DNA from: HK1 sp965215295
Lineage (GTDB): Bacteria; Pseudomonadota; Gammaproteobacteria; HK1
Length of the DNA stretch: 64,000 bases
Direction: 5' to 3'
Assembly: GCA_965215295.1 (NCBI GenBank)
Contig: OZ244045.1
Coordinates: 372,001-436,000 of the forward strand
Shown: piece by piece, positions 36,054-45,466 of the stretch
How positions within the stretch are numbered: the stretch's first letter is position 1
Layout: the number at the start of each line of letters is the position of its first letter
Notes under the pieces: model-generated
The model's input: the letters and a program-made list of their open reading frames with translations, nothing else
Database searches by the model: none
What the model was told of the DNA's origin: nothing
Program-made: the position numbers and the translations under genes

Positions 36054-36878
36054 TCACCGGACATCGGGCAGGGTCGCGAGCCATTCCGAGACCGCGTCGA
36101 CGAGCGCCTCGTCGTGGCCGCGGAAGAAGTGGCCGGCGCCGGGGACGATCCGCTGGGCGGAGTGCGGATTCCCGGCCGCGCGGATCGCGGCGAGGCGCCG
36201 GGGCGCTGCTCCCGGCACCGCCGGATAGTCCTCGTCGCCGAAGAGGTCGAGGACCGGGACCGACATCGCCGCGAGGGGGAACGGCTCGCGCATCGGCTGG
36301 CGGTAGTCGGTCGCGCCCATGCCGATGCCGATGAATCCGTCGAATCCTCCGTCTCCGTACCGGCGCACGAACGCCATCGCCATGTGGACGCTGCAGCTAT
36401 GCGCCGCGATGACGACGGGGTGCGCTCCCCGCGCCCGGAGGTATTCGATGCCGGCCCGGATCCGGGGGAATGCGGCGGGCATGATCGGGACGTAGTCGTA
36501 GTACCTGGCCGTCTTCTCGAGCACCGGCATCTGCAACGACAACGTCTCCCACCCGTACGCGGGAAGTTCGGTGCGGAGCGGCGCGGCGACCTCCGGCCAG
36601 TCGGGATGGAACCCGCGTCCGTGCAGCACCATGACCGCCTTGCGCGGCGCGTCGCCGTCCGCTTCGGTATGGATGGCGAGGAACGAATGGCCGTCCGCCT
36701 CGAGGCGCACCGGCTCGCCGTCGAGGATCATGTCGACGATCTCCGCTTCCAGCCGGCGTTCGCGCTCCAGGTCCTGGGCCGCCGCGCCGGGCGAAACGGG
36801 CGGGAGGCCGGCGGCCCCGCCGGCGAGGAGGAGGGCCACGGCGCAACGCCGGAGGCCCGGGTTCCCGGTCGCTCGCAT
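36054..36878 (-). CDS. Exported alpha/beta hydrolase, DUF3530-like
   Basis: A 274-residue protein with a signal peptide (CAVALLLAGGAAGLPP region) and an alpha/beta hydrolase core: VMVLHGRGFHPDW (oxyanion HG), IAAHSCSVHMAMAF with a Ser nucleophile candidate (His-Ser-Cys-Ser instead of the usual Gly-x-Ser-x-Gly), LFGDEDYPAVPG (acid) and PGAGHFFRGH (His). It matches the DUF3530 group of periplasmic hydrolases of unknown substrate. Start at 36878 is supported by GGGGAAG. It stands alone. Confidence 0.72.
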   Translation of the reverse strand: MRATGNPGLRRCAVALLLAGGAAGLPPVSPGAAAQDLERERRLEAEIVDMILDGEPVRLEADGHSFLAIHTEADGDAPRKAVMVLHGRGFHPDWPEVAAPLRTELPAYGWETLSLQMPVLEKTARYYDYVPIMPAAFPRIRAGIEYLRARGAHPVVIAAHSCSVHMAMAFVRRYGDGGFDGFIGIGMGATDYRQPMREPFPLAAMSVPVLDLFGDEDYPAVPGAAPRRLAAIRAAGNPHSAQRIVPGAGHFFRGHDEALVDAVSEWLATLPDVR

Positions 36879-37129
36879 CTTCCCCGCCCGCCGTTCCGCG
36901 ACAGAGTGGAGGTTACCGCAGGCGCCGTCGTTCCGGACCCTCGCGACGCCACCGGATCTCACCGGCCGTGATGCTTCCGGGTCCGCGCATGACGACACGA
37001 TCCGCACGGTCTCGTGCGCGTCGTCCTGCATGGCGCGAGACCGATTCGTACGCGACGATCGGGCTCCGATGACATGGACCGGGACCGATTCCGACATTGC
37101 GGTGAGGGCAGGTCTGCTACGATGCCTCC

Positions 37130-37357
37130 ATGAAGAGCCTCTCCGCCGAACTCGTCGCCATCATCGCCACGGGCGTCGCTCTCGCCAGCCTCCTCCTCGT
37201 CGCCCGGCACCGCATGGAGGATCGCGTGCTGGCCGGCCAGCATCGCCTGGAGGATCGCCTGCTGGCCGTCGAGAAGGAACAGGCCCGAATCGGCGCGCTT
37301 CTCGAAGGCGCCGGCCTCACCGCCTTCAACCGGGACTCGGCGCCGGTTCGGGAGTAG
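37130..37357 (+). CDS. Small single-span membrane protein with coiled coil
   Basis: 75 residues: one membrane segment (AELVAIIATGVALASLLLV) followed by an amphipathic helix with a repeated RMEDRVLAGQHRLEDRLLAVEKEQARI, likely a short coiled coil. Such proteins are common and unassigned. Not recognised further. Confidence 0.45.
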   Translation: MKSLSAELVAIIATGVALASLLLVARHRMEDRVLAGQHRLEDRLLAVEKEQARIGALLEGAGLTAFNRDSAPVRE

Positions 37358-37524
37358 TGCCTTCGAGGCTCCCCGGCGGCGAATCGAGCGCGGACCGGGC
37401 CGGTGCGACGACCCGCCCGATCACGATGCCGCCCTTTCCGGTCCCGGGAATTTTTTCTCCGCTGTCCGCTCCAATCCCGGGAACCCCCGGGCTCCGCGCA
37501 CCGGACAGTGTCGGAGGAACGCCG

Positions 37525-37959
37525 ATGAACGACGCCGACATGGATCTCGCGAGCGGGATTGCGGCATTCGAGGCCAAGGAGTTCCGCCGCGCTTTCCAGC
37601 TCCTCGCCCCGCTGGCGGCCCGTGGCGAGGCCGAGGCGCAGTTCCGGGTGGCGGTGATGAGCCAAAACGGACTGGGCGGGGCGGTGAACGAGGCGCTCGC
37701 CTTCGCCTCGATGCGCGACGCGGCGCGGCAGGGCCACGGGCTCGCCCAGCATGGGCTCGGGGTGATGTACCTGTACGGGGAATGCGTCGCCAGGGACGAG
37801 GCGGAGGCGGCGGACTGGTTCCGGCGCGCGGCGGATCAGGGTCTCGCCGGCGCGATGACGACTCTCGGCACGATGTACGAGCAGGGCCTCGGGGTGGCGC
37901 GCGACCCGGAGCGGGCGAGGCGGCTCCACGCGCAGGCCGAGTCGGTCGATTCGGGGTGA
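37525..37959 (+). CDS. Sel1-repeat (TPR-like) protein
   Basis: A 144-residue protein built of about three Sel1-like repeats: AAFEAKEFRRAFQLLAPLAARGEAEAQFRVAVM, then GLAQHGLGVMYLYGECVARDEAEAADWFRRAADQG and GAMTTLGTMYEQGLGVARD. These alpha-alpha repeats mediate protein contacts. No signal peptide. GGAGGA before ATG 37525 fixes the start. Partner unknown. Confidence 0.8.
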   Translation: MNDADMDLASGIAAFEAKEFRRAFQLLAPLAARGEAEAQFRVAVMSQNGLGGAVNEALAFASMRDAARQGHGLAQHGLGVMYLYGECVARDEAEAADWFRRAADQGLAGAMTTLGTMYEQGLGVARDPERARRLHAQAESVDSG

Positions 37960-38017
37960 TGCGATGTATCCTCCGTCCCGCCGCGCCGCGACCGCCCGAC
38001 GCCACCCACGGCTCGCC

Positions 38018-38107
38018 GATGGTGCATCGGTTCGACTCTCGACAAGTGCCTGCGCCCGGAAATGTCAGCTTGACGACCATGACCAGAGTCGAACCGGGAC
38101 ACTACCG
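38018..38107 (+). repeat. Dispersed 90-bp repeat, copy A
   Basis: Starts gatggtgcatcggttcgact and ends gggacactaccg. Copies B (61063-61152, plus strand) and C (41415-41504, minus strand) have the same length; A and B agree at about 80 of 90 positions by eye. It contains cgcccggaaatgtcagcttg near its middle. It lies between the Sel1 gene and DsbD. Confidence 0.9.
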
Positions 38108-38158
38108 CATCGCCGGCGCCATGATCGGTCCCGGTATCGCGTCCGGCAGGGACTTCGG

Positions 38159-40537
38159 ATGACCCTGGTCCGGAACGGACACGGCGGCGCCACGCACGGT
38201 GCGGGCCGGGCGGCGCGCGCCGCCCGGGTCCGGTGCGCGTGGATCCTCGCCGCAGGGGGGGACCGCCAACGCGGGCGTCGGCGCCGGGCCCGGTGCGCGT
38301 GGATCCTCGGCTTGGCGGTGCTGGTCCTGTCCGGAGCCTTCCGGCATGTGCAGGCGGATCATCATGCGCAGGCGGATCACGTGGCGGGTCACCGCGGTTC
38401 CGTCACGTTCGGCGCGACCGCCGCCGTGCCGCCCGTTTCGAACGCGCGGGCGTTGCAGGTCGCGCAGGCGGCCGGCACCGCGGGGGAGGCCGCCACCCCC
38501 GCGCCGGAAGAATTCGCGAAGACCTCTCCCGCCCTCTCCAGGTTGCTGGGCCTCGGCGGGGACGTCGCGATCGGCGGCTCCGGCGACGAATTCCTCGACC
38601 CCGACGTCGCCTTCGTGCTGAGCGCGGCCGCGGCCGGGCCCGGCGTCATCGAGGCGCGCTGGGACATCGCGGAGGGCTACTACCTCTACCGGGACAAGTT
38701 CCGGTTCCGGGCCGCGGACGGGTCCGGCGCTGCGCTCGGCGAAGCCGGCCTCCCGAAGGGAGAGCTCAAGGATGACGAGTACTTCGGGCCGATGGAGGTG
38801 TACTACGGCTCGGTCGCGGCCCTGGTGCCGGTCGCCCGCGCCGCCGCGGGCGAGCTCGACGTCGACATCACCTACCAGGGCTGTGCCGACGCCGGCTTGT
38901 GCTACCCGCCGATCACCAGGACCGTGTCGCTGCTGCTGCCGGCCGCCTTCGCCGACGACCGCCCCGGTCCGGGCAGCGGCGCGTCGAGCCTTTCGGGCTC
39001 CGCGGACGGGGGCGCGGCCGGCGCGCAGTCGCAATTCCGGGCCGGCGGGAGCACCGGCGGCGACACCGCGAGCGCATCCGTCCTCCCGGGCCCCGGAACG
39101 GCGGGAGTGACGCCGATCGTGCCGGCACTCCCCGGTCCGGGGGCGGCCGGCGCGGCGGCCATCGAGCTGCCGGAGCAGGACCGGGTCGCCACCGCCCTGA
39201 TGTCGGGCAACCGCTGGCTCGTGATCCTGTCCCTGTTCGGGGCCGGACTGCTGCTGACGTTCACGCCGTGCGTGCTGCCGATGGTGCCGATACTCACCAG
39301 CATCGTCCTGGGCCAGGGGACCGGCCGGGGTGGTGACGGCGGCATGTCGACCCGCCGCGCCTTCATGCTGTCGCTGGTCTACGTGCTGGCGATGGCGCTC
39401 ACCTATACCGTGGCGGGGGTGCTGGCCGGACTGCTCGGCGCGAACCTCGCCGCGGCGTTCCAGGATCCCTGGATCGTGTCCGCCTTCGCGCTGGTATTCG
39501 TGCTGCTCTCGCTTTCGATGTTCGGGTTCTACGATCTCCAGATCCCCGCGTCCTGGCAGGCGGGACTGGCTGCCGCCAGCCATCGCCAGCGCGGCGGGAC
39601 CTATGCCGGGGTTGCGGTGATGGGGTCCCTCTCGGCGCTGATCGTCGGTCCCTGCATCGCCGCGCCGCTCGCCGGAGTGCTGATCTACATCGGCCGGACC
39701 GGCGATCCGGTGCTCGGCGGAGTCGCGCTGTTCGCGCTCGGGATGGGCATGGGGGTGCCGCTGCTCGTCGCCGGGGTGTCGGCCGGCAAGCTCCTGCCGA
39801 AGGCGGGCGCGTGGATGAACGCGGTGAAGGCGGTGTTCGGCGTGATGCTGCTCGCGGTCGCCATCTACCTCCTCGAGCGCGTGGTTCCCGAGTCCGTGGC
39901 CCTGCTGCTGTGGGCGGCGCTGTTCATCGTGTGCGCGATCTACATGGGCGCGCTCGATTCGCTCGCTCCCGACAGCGGAGGGTGGCGGCGGCTGTGGAAG
40001 GGCGCGGGGCTGGTCACGCTGGTCTACGGAGTCCTGGTCATGGTCGGGGTCGCCGGAGGCGGAGGGGACCTGTTCCGGCCCCTGGCGGGCATCGTTCCGG
40101 TGGCGGGGGAAGGGGCCGGGCACGAGCTGGAATTCCGGCCGGTGAAGGGCGTCGACGGCCTGAATGCGGAGCTCGGCCCGGCCGCGGCCCGGGGGCAGGT
40201 CGTCATGGTCGACTACTACGCCGACTGGTGCGTGAGCTGCAAGGAGATGGAGCGGTTCACGTTCAGCGACCCCGCGGTGCAGGCGGCGCTCTCGGACGTC
40301 CTCCTGCTGCAGACCGACGTCACCGCCAACGATGCCGCGGACCGGGCGCTCCTCGCGCAATACGGACTGTTCGGCCCCCCCGCCATCCTGTTCTTCGGCC
40401 CCGACGGGCGGGAGCGCCGGGAGCTGCGGGTGGTCGGATTCATGAACGCCGGCGATTTCCGCCGCGTCGTGGAACGGGCCATCGCACCGGCGGGTGCGGT
40501 CAGCGCGTCCCGTCCGCGCGCGGAGCACAGGTCGTGA
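38159..40537 (+). CDS. dsbD: Thiol:disulfide interchange protein DsbD
   Basis: A 792-residue inner-membrane thiol reductase. It has an N-terminal periplasmic DsbD-alpha domain (ARWDIAEGYYLYRDKFRF; redox cysteines in GCADAGLCYPP), a Pro/Gly/Ala-rich linker, an eight-span membrane domain with cysteines in FTPCVLPMVPIL and VGPCIAAPLAGV, and a C-terminal thioredoxin domain (DYYADWCVSCKEMERF). It moves electrons from cytoplasmic thioredoxin to periplasmic partners for cytochrome c maturation and disulfide repair. The leader region contains a near-duplicate of about 60 bases (repeat of ggtgcgcgtggatcctcg at 38229 and about 38290). The start at 38159 has AGGGA upstream. Confidence 0.88.
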   Translation: MTLVRNGHGGATHGAGRAARAARVRCAWILAAGGDRQRGRRRRARCAWILGLAVLVLSGAFRHVQADHHAQADHVAGHRGSVTFGATAAVPPVSNARALQVAQAAGTAGEAATPAPEEFAKTSPALSRLLGLGGDVAIGGSGDEFLDPDVAFVLSAAAAGPGVIEARWDIAEGYYLYRDKFRFRAADGSGAALGEAGLPKGELKDDEYFGPMEVYYGSVAALVPVARAAAGELDVDITYQGCADAGLCYPPITRTVSLLLPAAFADDRPGPGSGASSLSGSADGGAAGAQSQFRAGGSTGGDTASASVLPGPGTAGVTPIVPALPGPGAAGAAAIELPEQDRVATALMSGNRWLVILSLFGAGLLLTFTPCVLPMVPILTSIVLGQGTGRGGDGGMSTRRAFMLSLVYVLAMALTYTVAGVLAGLLGANLAAAFQDPWIVSAFALVFVLLSLSMFGFYDLQIPASWQAGLAAASHRQRGGTYAGVAVMGSLSALIVGPCIAAPLAGVLIYIGRTGDPVLGGVALFALGMGMGVPLLVAGVSAGKLLPKAGAWMNAVKAVFGVMLLAVAIYLLERVVPESVALLLWAALFIVCAIYMGALDSLAPDSGGWRRLWKGAGLVTLVYGVLVMVGVAGGGGDLFRPLAGIVPVAGEGAGHELEFRPVKGVDGLNAELGPAAARGQVVMVDYYADWCVSCKEMERFTFSDPAVQAALSDVLLLQTDVTANDAADRALLAQYGLFGPPAILFFGPDGRERRELRVVGFMNAGDFRRVVERAIAPAGAVSASRPRAEHRS

Positions 40538-40728
40538 GGCGCCCGCGAGCCGTCGGATCGTGCGGGCAGGGCCGCACCGTCCGTCCATCGCCGCTCGCTC
40601 GTGGCCGGACCGGCCACGGCGGACAGTGGACTCGGCGCGAGACCCGCCGCGCGTCGCCGGAACCGGAGGAGCCCGGGATCCGGGACCGGAGAGGCTCGGC
40701 GTCCCCGCCACATGGAAGGATCGACACC

Positions 40729-41280
40729 ATGACACGCATGATGGCCGTGCTCGCATTCCTCGTGGCCGCGACTTCCGTGGTCCGGGCCGATTCCCACCTC
40801 GCCGACTTCTCGCTTCCCGACGTGGCCGGCCGGGAGCACCGGCTGTCGGACTACCGCGGCAAGTGGGTGGTCATCAACTTCTGGGCCACCTGGTGCGGGC
40901 CCTGCATGGTGGAGATCCCGGAGCTCATGCGCTTCCACGAGCGGCACAAGGACGACGACGCGGTCGTCATCGGCGTGAATTTCGAGGAGATCGAGACCCC
41001 CGATCTCGTGAAGTTCATCGACGAGATGGAGATCAACTACCTGGTGGTGCGCGCGGGAGACACCCCGATCCTCCCCTTCGAGCCGCTCAAGGGACTGCCG
41101 TCCACGTTCTTCGTCGACCCGCACGGCGAATACGTGGCGAGTCACGTCGGACCGGTGACCGGCGCCGCGATCGACGACTTCCTCGCCCGCGAGGCACTGC
41201 GCGACGCCGAGGAAGAGGCTTCCGGCGGCGCCGCGGCCGGCGAAGGGGACCGCGCTTCCGAAACGCCCCCGGCGCAGTGA
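40729..41280 (+). CDS. Exported TlpA/ResA-like thioredoxin
   Basis: A 183-residue protein with a signal peptide ending VVRADSHLA, then a TlpA-type redoxin: FSLPDVAGREHRLSDYRGKWVVINFWATWCGPCMVEIPEL, with WCGPC as active site, and the cis-proline region GLPSTFFVDPHGEY. The last 25 residues are a low-complexity Ala/Glu/Gly tail. It follows DsbD on the same strand and probably receives electrons from it to reduce apocytochrome c or other periplasmic thiols. AAGGA precedes ATG 40729. Confidence 0.85.
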   Translation: MTRMMAVLAFLVAATSVVRADSHLADFSLPDVAGREHRLSDYRGKWVVINFWATWCGPCMVEIPELMRFHERHKDDDAVVIGVNFEEIETPDLVKFIDEMEINYLVVRAGDTPILPFEPLKGLPSTFFVDPHGEYVASHVGPVTGAAIDDFLAREALRDAEEEASGGAAAGEGDRASETPPAQ

Positions 41281-41679
41281 GCGAGCCGGCGCCGGATGCA
41301 TCCGCCGGCGCGGTCGGTACGACGCTGGCGGGCTGTCCCGCGGACAACGTCGCGGGAACTGCCGCGGCCTTCGGCCCCGGCCCGTTGAATCGTCCGGCAA
41401 TCACGCAGAAGACGGGTAGTGTCCCGGTTCGACTCCGGTCATGGTCGTCGAGCCGGCATTTCCGGGCGCACGCACTTGTCGAGGGTCGGACCGATACACC
41501 GTCGGAAAACGTGACTCTTTGAATTCCATGCGCATTTTGGGGACGACCCGCCGGGAATGCACGTTGCGGCGTGATCCGCCTGCCCCGCCGCATGATCCGG
41601 CCGGGGCGCGGCGCCGGACGTCCGCCGGGCATGCCCCGGCCCCACGCCCGCAGGCCGCCCGGGCGCCGAGGAAAGCCCG
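41281..41679. other. Intergenic region carrying repeat copy C
   Basis: About 400 bases. It holds the inverted copy of the 90-bp repeat (41415-41504) and a short AT-richer patch at about 41505-41545 (gtgactctttgaattccatg) that could contain a promoter for the next gene. Nothing else seen. Confidence 0.45.
41415..41504 (-). repeat. Dispersed 90-bp repeat, copy C
   Basis: On the minus strand it reads through cgacaagtgcgtgcgcccgg and ends with gggacactac, matching copies A and B over its whole length. Confidence 0.85.
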
Positions 41680-43614
41680 ATGGAGCCGCGCATGATCCGG
41701 CGATCCCTCCGCCTCGCCGCCCTCCGCCTCGCCGCCCTCTGCCTGCCGCTCGCGCCGGGCTTCGTGCCGGGGACGTCATTCGGCGCGCACGAGCCGGCCA
41801 ATGTCCTGGCCCGCTCCGCATCGCCCTACCTGCGGCTGCACGCGCGCGACCCCGTGCACTGGCGGGAGTGGAGCCCGGACCTCGTCGCCCAAGCCGGCTC
41901 CGAGGACCGGCTCATCTTCGTCTCCGTCGGCTACTTCTCCTGCCACTGGTGCCACGTGATGCAGCGCGAGAGCTTCTCCGACCCCGCCGCGGCGGCGCTG
42001 CTCAACGCGCACTTCGTCTCCGTGAAGGTCGATCGCGAGCTCGATCCCGCGCTCGACGCGCAGCTCGTGCGGTTCGTGCAGGCCACGCTGGGCCACGCCG
42101 GCTGGCCGCTCAACGTCGTGCTCACCCCGGACGGGGTCCCTCTGTTCGGGTTCACCTACCTGCCCCTCGCGGACTTCACGCGGCTGCTCGCGCGGATCGT
42201 GAGCGAATGGACGACCGACCGCGACGCCCTCGCGGCGGCGGCGCGCGGCGTCTCCGACATGCTCGAAGCCGCCGTCCGAAGGCCCGCGGCGCAAGCCATG
42301 GACGCCGCCGGCGTCCGTGCGCTGAGCGATGCGTTCACGCAGCAGGCGTCGGAGCTGGCCGACGGGCTCGCGGGCGGGTTCGGCCGGCAGCAGAAGTTTC
42401 CCTCCGCCCCCCAGCTCGCGCTGCTCCTCGACTCGCAGCGGCGCCAGCCGGGCGACGAGCTTGCGGGGTTCCTGCGCCTCACCTTCGGGGCGATGGCGTC
42501 GCTGGGGCTTCGCGACCAGATCGGCGGGGGCTTCTTCCGCTACGTCACCGACCCCGGCTGGGGGGTGCCCCACTTCGAGAAGATGCTCTACGACAACGCG
42601 TTGCTCGCGGAGCTCTATTTCGACGCGGCCGACGTGCTCGACGAGCCCGCCTTCGAACGTGTCGCCATGGACACCGCGGACTTCATGGTGCGCGAGCTCG
42701 CCTCCCCGCGGGGCGGGCTGTATTCGAGCCTGTCCGCGGTGGATGCGGACGGCGTGGAGGGCGGCTACTACCTGTTCGACGCGCACGATCTGGAGCGCGT
42801 GCTCGACGAGGAGGAACGCCGGGTGGCGGGCATCGCATGGGGGTTCGACGGGCCCTCTCCCATCGAGCACGGATACCTGCCGGTCCAGGCGGCGGAGTCG
42901 AGCGAGGAGGTGGCGCGCGCCGCCGGCCTGTCGGTGCGGGACGTCGCGGCGAAGCTGAGCTCGGCGCGGAGCAAGCTGCTGGCGGTGCGGAAGGCGCGCA
43001 GCCTCCCCCGTGACGAGAAGCGTCTCGCGGGGTGGAACGGCCTCGCGCTCTCGACGCTGGTGCGCGCATCGCTGCGCCGCGGCGGCGCGCGGTTCGAGGC
43101 GCCGGCCCGTGGCGTCGCGCGCTTTCTCGCCGAAGAGCTGTGGGACGGAGTGGAGCTCGTGCGGGCCCGGCCCGGCGACGGCGGGGGAGCGGACGAGGAG
43201 GCGGGCGCCCCGGCGACGCTGCAGGACTACGCCTACGTGGCCCGCGGCATGATTGCGTTCGCGAAGGCGCATGGCGGGGAGGCGCACCGGGAGATCGCGC
43301 GCGCCGTCGTCGAAGGCGCATGGAAGCGCTTCCGTACCTCCGACGGCTGGCGCCTGTCCGACGCGCGCGGGCTTCCCTACACCGGCGTCGAACCCGCCAT
43401 CGCGGACGGGCCGATGCCTTCGCCTTCGGCGGTGCTCCTCGATGCCGCGATGCAGGTCGCGGACCACTTCGACGACGATGCGCTCCGGGTGCGGGCGCGC
43501 ACCGCCCTGCTCGCGGACGATCCCGGTTTGCGCCCCGCCGCGTTCTTCCACGCGACCCGCATCCGCGCGCTACTGCGGTGGCAGCTCGATCGGGAGCTTC
43601 GAACCGAGGGGTGA
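41680..43614 (+). CDS. Exported DUF255/YyaL-like thioredoxin-domain protein
   Basis: A 644-residue protein of the DUF255 family. It has SASPYLRLHARDPVHWREW, then the redoxin-like VGYFSCHWCHVMQRESF, VDRELDPALD, GHAGWPLNVVLTPDG, and a C-terminal alpha/alpha-toroid region with GGGFFRYVTDPGWGVPHFEKMLYDNA. Unlike many relatives it starts with an apparent signal peptide (LAALRLAALCLPLAPGFVPG), so it should act in the periplasm, next to the DsbD/TlpA thiol pair. GAGGAAAG precedes ATG 41680. Family function is not established; a thiol-dependent role is inferred from the SCHWC motif and neighbours. Confidence 0.82.
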   Translation: MEPRMIRRSLRLAALRLAALCLPLAPGFVPGTSFGAHEPANVLARSASPYLRLHARDPVHWREWSPDLVAQAGSEDRLIFVSVGYFSCHWCHVMQRESFSDPAAAALLNAHFVSVKVDRELDPALDAQLVRFVQATLGHAGWPLNVVLTPDGVPLFGFTYLPLADFTRLLARIVSEWTTDRDALAAAARGVSDMLEAAVRRPAAQAMDAAGVRALSDAFTQQASELADGLAGGFGRQQKFPSAPQLALLLDSQRRQPGDELAGFLRLTFGAMASLGLRDQIGGGFFRYVTDPGWGVPHFEKMLYDNALLAELYFDAADVLDEPAFERVAMDTADFMVRELASPRGGLYSSLSAVDADGVEGGYYLFDAHDLERVLDEEERRVAGIAWGFDGPSPIEHGYLPVQAAESSEEVARAAGLSVRDVAAKLSSARSKLLAVRKARSLPRDEKRLAGWNGLALSTLVRASLRRGGARFEAPARGVARFLAEELWDGVELVRARPGDGGGADEEAGAPATLQDYAYVARGMIAFAKAHGGEAHREIARAVVEGAWKRFRTSDGWRLSDARGLPYTGVEPAIADGPMPSPSAVLLDAAMQVADHFDDDALRVRARTALLADDPGLRPAAFFHATRIRALLRWQLDRELRTEG

Positions 43615-43863
43615 CCCGGCGGCCGGCGTCGCCGGACCCCCGTCGTCTTCATCGTGGAGGGCGGCACGCTCGGCGTGCGGACGGTCCGTGCCGTCCGGTC
43701 GGGCTCCGGAGGCATTCGGCACGCCTTGCGGGCAGGGCCACTGCACGCGACGGGCCGGGTCGGCCGGAGTCGCCGTCCGGCATCGCGCGGAGGCGGGCCG
43801 GCCGATCCGGAGTTCGAACCACAGCGTGAATCGACCCCGCCTCGCGGGGCGGGGGTCGGGGGC

Positions 43864-45282
43864 TCATCCGCCGCCGTTCGATCGACCCGCGGGCCCGATG
43901 CCGAGCCTCGCCCTGATCATCCGCCACAGCAACGCGAGACCGCTCATGCTCCCGCCGGCTCGCAGCTCTTCTCCGGCCAGAAGCCGTTCGCAGTTCCGCG
44001 CGAATTCGGCGAGCACCACGTCGGCGAAACTCTCGACGAGGTCGCCGCGGTCGAATTGCGCGAGGCCGCCCTGGACCCGGAACCGGATGGCGAGTTCGAC
44101 GCGGGTCCGGGGTTCCGGTCCGGGCGTGTCTTCGCCGGACATCGCATAGTGCAGATCGGCTTCGAGGGAGGCGTGTCCGCGGGAGTCCGTCCCGCGCCCG
44201 GAGATGGCGCCGGTGCGCCGCTCCGCATCGGCCTCGCGGGTCCCCTCGCCGTTGAAAGTGGCGCTGACGGGTCCGAAGCGGATCTCGGCCCGGCCGGTGA
44301 AGCGGTTCGCGTCGGCCGATTCGACGCGCACGCCCGGGAGGCAGCCGGCGACGCGCGGCAGGTCCTCGAACAGCGCCCACAGCGCGTCGACGGGCTGCTC
44401 GACGGCGAACGTCCGTTCGACCCGGTTCCAGCCGCCGGATCGCGTCATCGCGCGAGCTGCCCCTGCTCCGGCCATGCCCGCGGCGGCCAGATGGGCCGGG
44501 TCGACCTCGAACGGCTCGAAGGGAGCGGCGCGCGCCGCGGCGGCTTCGCGCGGGCCGGATGGTGCGGTGGACCGGGACGCGGCCGCTTCGCCGCCCTTGT
44601 CCGCCACGTTCGCTCCTCGCACGGACAGGCCGGGCGGTGCGGTGGACCGGGATGCGGCCGCCTCGCCGCCGGTGGCCGCGCCCGCGGTGGCCGGGGGAGC
44701 CGCATCGGCTCCGAAGGGTCCGGAAGCCCCGGCGTCCGGTGGGACCGGCTCGGTGGCGGGCCCATGCGCAGCGTCGTCGTCATGGACGGTTGCGGCGCCG
44801 CCGGTGGCCGGCATCGTTTCCCGGTGTCGGAGCGCGACCTCCCGCACCGCCGCCACGATCCCCATGTAGCCGGTGCACCGGCAGAGGTTGCCGCTCAGCT
44901 CGCGCCGGATCGTCGCCTCGTCGGCCGGCGCGAGGCGGGTGACGATGTCCCATGCCGAGATCAGCATCCCCGAGGTGCAGAAGCCGCACTGCAGGGCGTG
45001 ATGCCGTGAGAACGCATCGCACAGCGCCTTGCCTGTCGGGTCGTTCCCCAGACCCTCGACGGTGACCACGTCGGCGCCTTCGCAGGCGTGGGCACAGGTG
45101 ATGCAGGAGCGGATCGGCCGTCCGTCCACGAGCACCGTGCACGCCCCGCACACTCCGTGCTCGCAGCCGAGGTGGGTGCCCGTCAGATGGAGCCGATCGC
45201 GCAGCAGCTCGGCGAGCTGCGTGCGGCCCGCCACGCGGGCGCTGCACGGCTCGCCGTTGACGGTGAGCCGGATGGTCTTCAT
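43864..45282 (-). CDS. CoxS-type [2Fe-2S] subunit fused to a CoxG (SRPBCC) domain
   Basis: A 472-residue fusion. Residues 1-155 are a molybdenum hydroxylase small subunit with both cluster sites (CEHGVCGACTVLVDGRPIRSC and CGFCTSGM then GNLCRCTGY). Residues about 280-440 are a CoxG-like SRPBCC domain (FAVEQPVDALWALFEDLPRVAGCLPGV). The linker between is Ala/Gly-rich and contains a duplicated GGEAAASRSTAP. In aerobic CO dehydrogenase and relatives CoxS wires electrons from the molybdenum site and CoxG helps membrane attachment. It follows CoxM on the same strand, but no large molybdenum subunit is in the window. Confidence 0.85.
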   Translation of the reverse strand: MKTIRLTVNGEPCSARVAGRTQLAELLRDRLHLTGTHLGCEHGVCGACTVLVDGRPIRSCITCAHACEGADVVTVEGLGNDPTGKALCDAFSRHHALQCGFCTSGMLISAWDIVTRLAPADEATIRRELSGNLCRCTGYMGIVAAVREVALRHRETMPATGGAATVHDDDAAHGPATEPVPPDAGASGPFGADAAPPATAGAATGGEAAASRSTAPPGLSVRGANVADKGGEAAASRSTAPSGPREAAAARAAPFEPFEVDPAHLAAAGMAGAGAARAMTRSGGWNRVERTFAVEQPVDALWALFEDLPRVAGCLPGVRVESADANRFTGRAEIRFGPVSATFNGEGTREADAERRTGAISGRGTDSRGHASLEADLHYAMSGEDTPGPEPRTRVELAIRFRVQGGLAQFDRGDLVESFADVVLAEFARNCERLLAGEELRAGGSMSGLALLWRMIRARLGIGPAGRSNGGG

Positions 45283-45466
45283 AGCGGCGTCATGCGTTCA
45301 TCGTCGCGCATGCGGCGCCTGGCCGGGAACCCGGCCTGACGGTGTGGCGGGAGCATCTTCACCGGTCGCCATCCTCTCGCCACCGTGCCGCCGGTACCGG
45401 GCGATGGCGCCCGGCCGGCCGCGCCGGCCGCGATCCGGGAGGGAACCCTCCATGACGCTCCGCCCG

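Noticed and set aside
37435..37470. Possible intrinsic terminator (CCCGGG followed by six T)
   Set aside because: The stem is too short to be convincing and it lies close to the next gene's leader.
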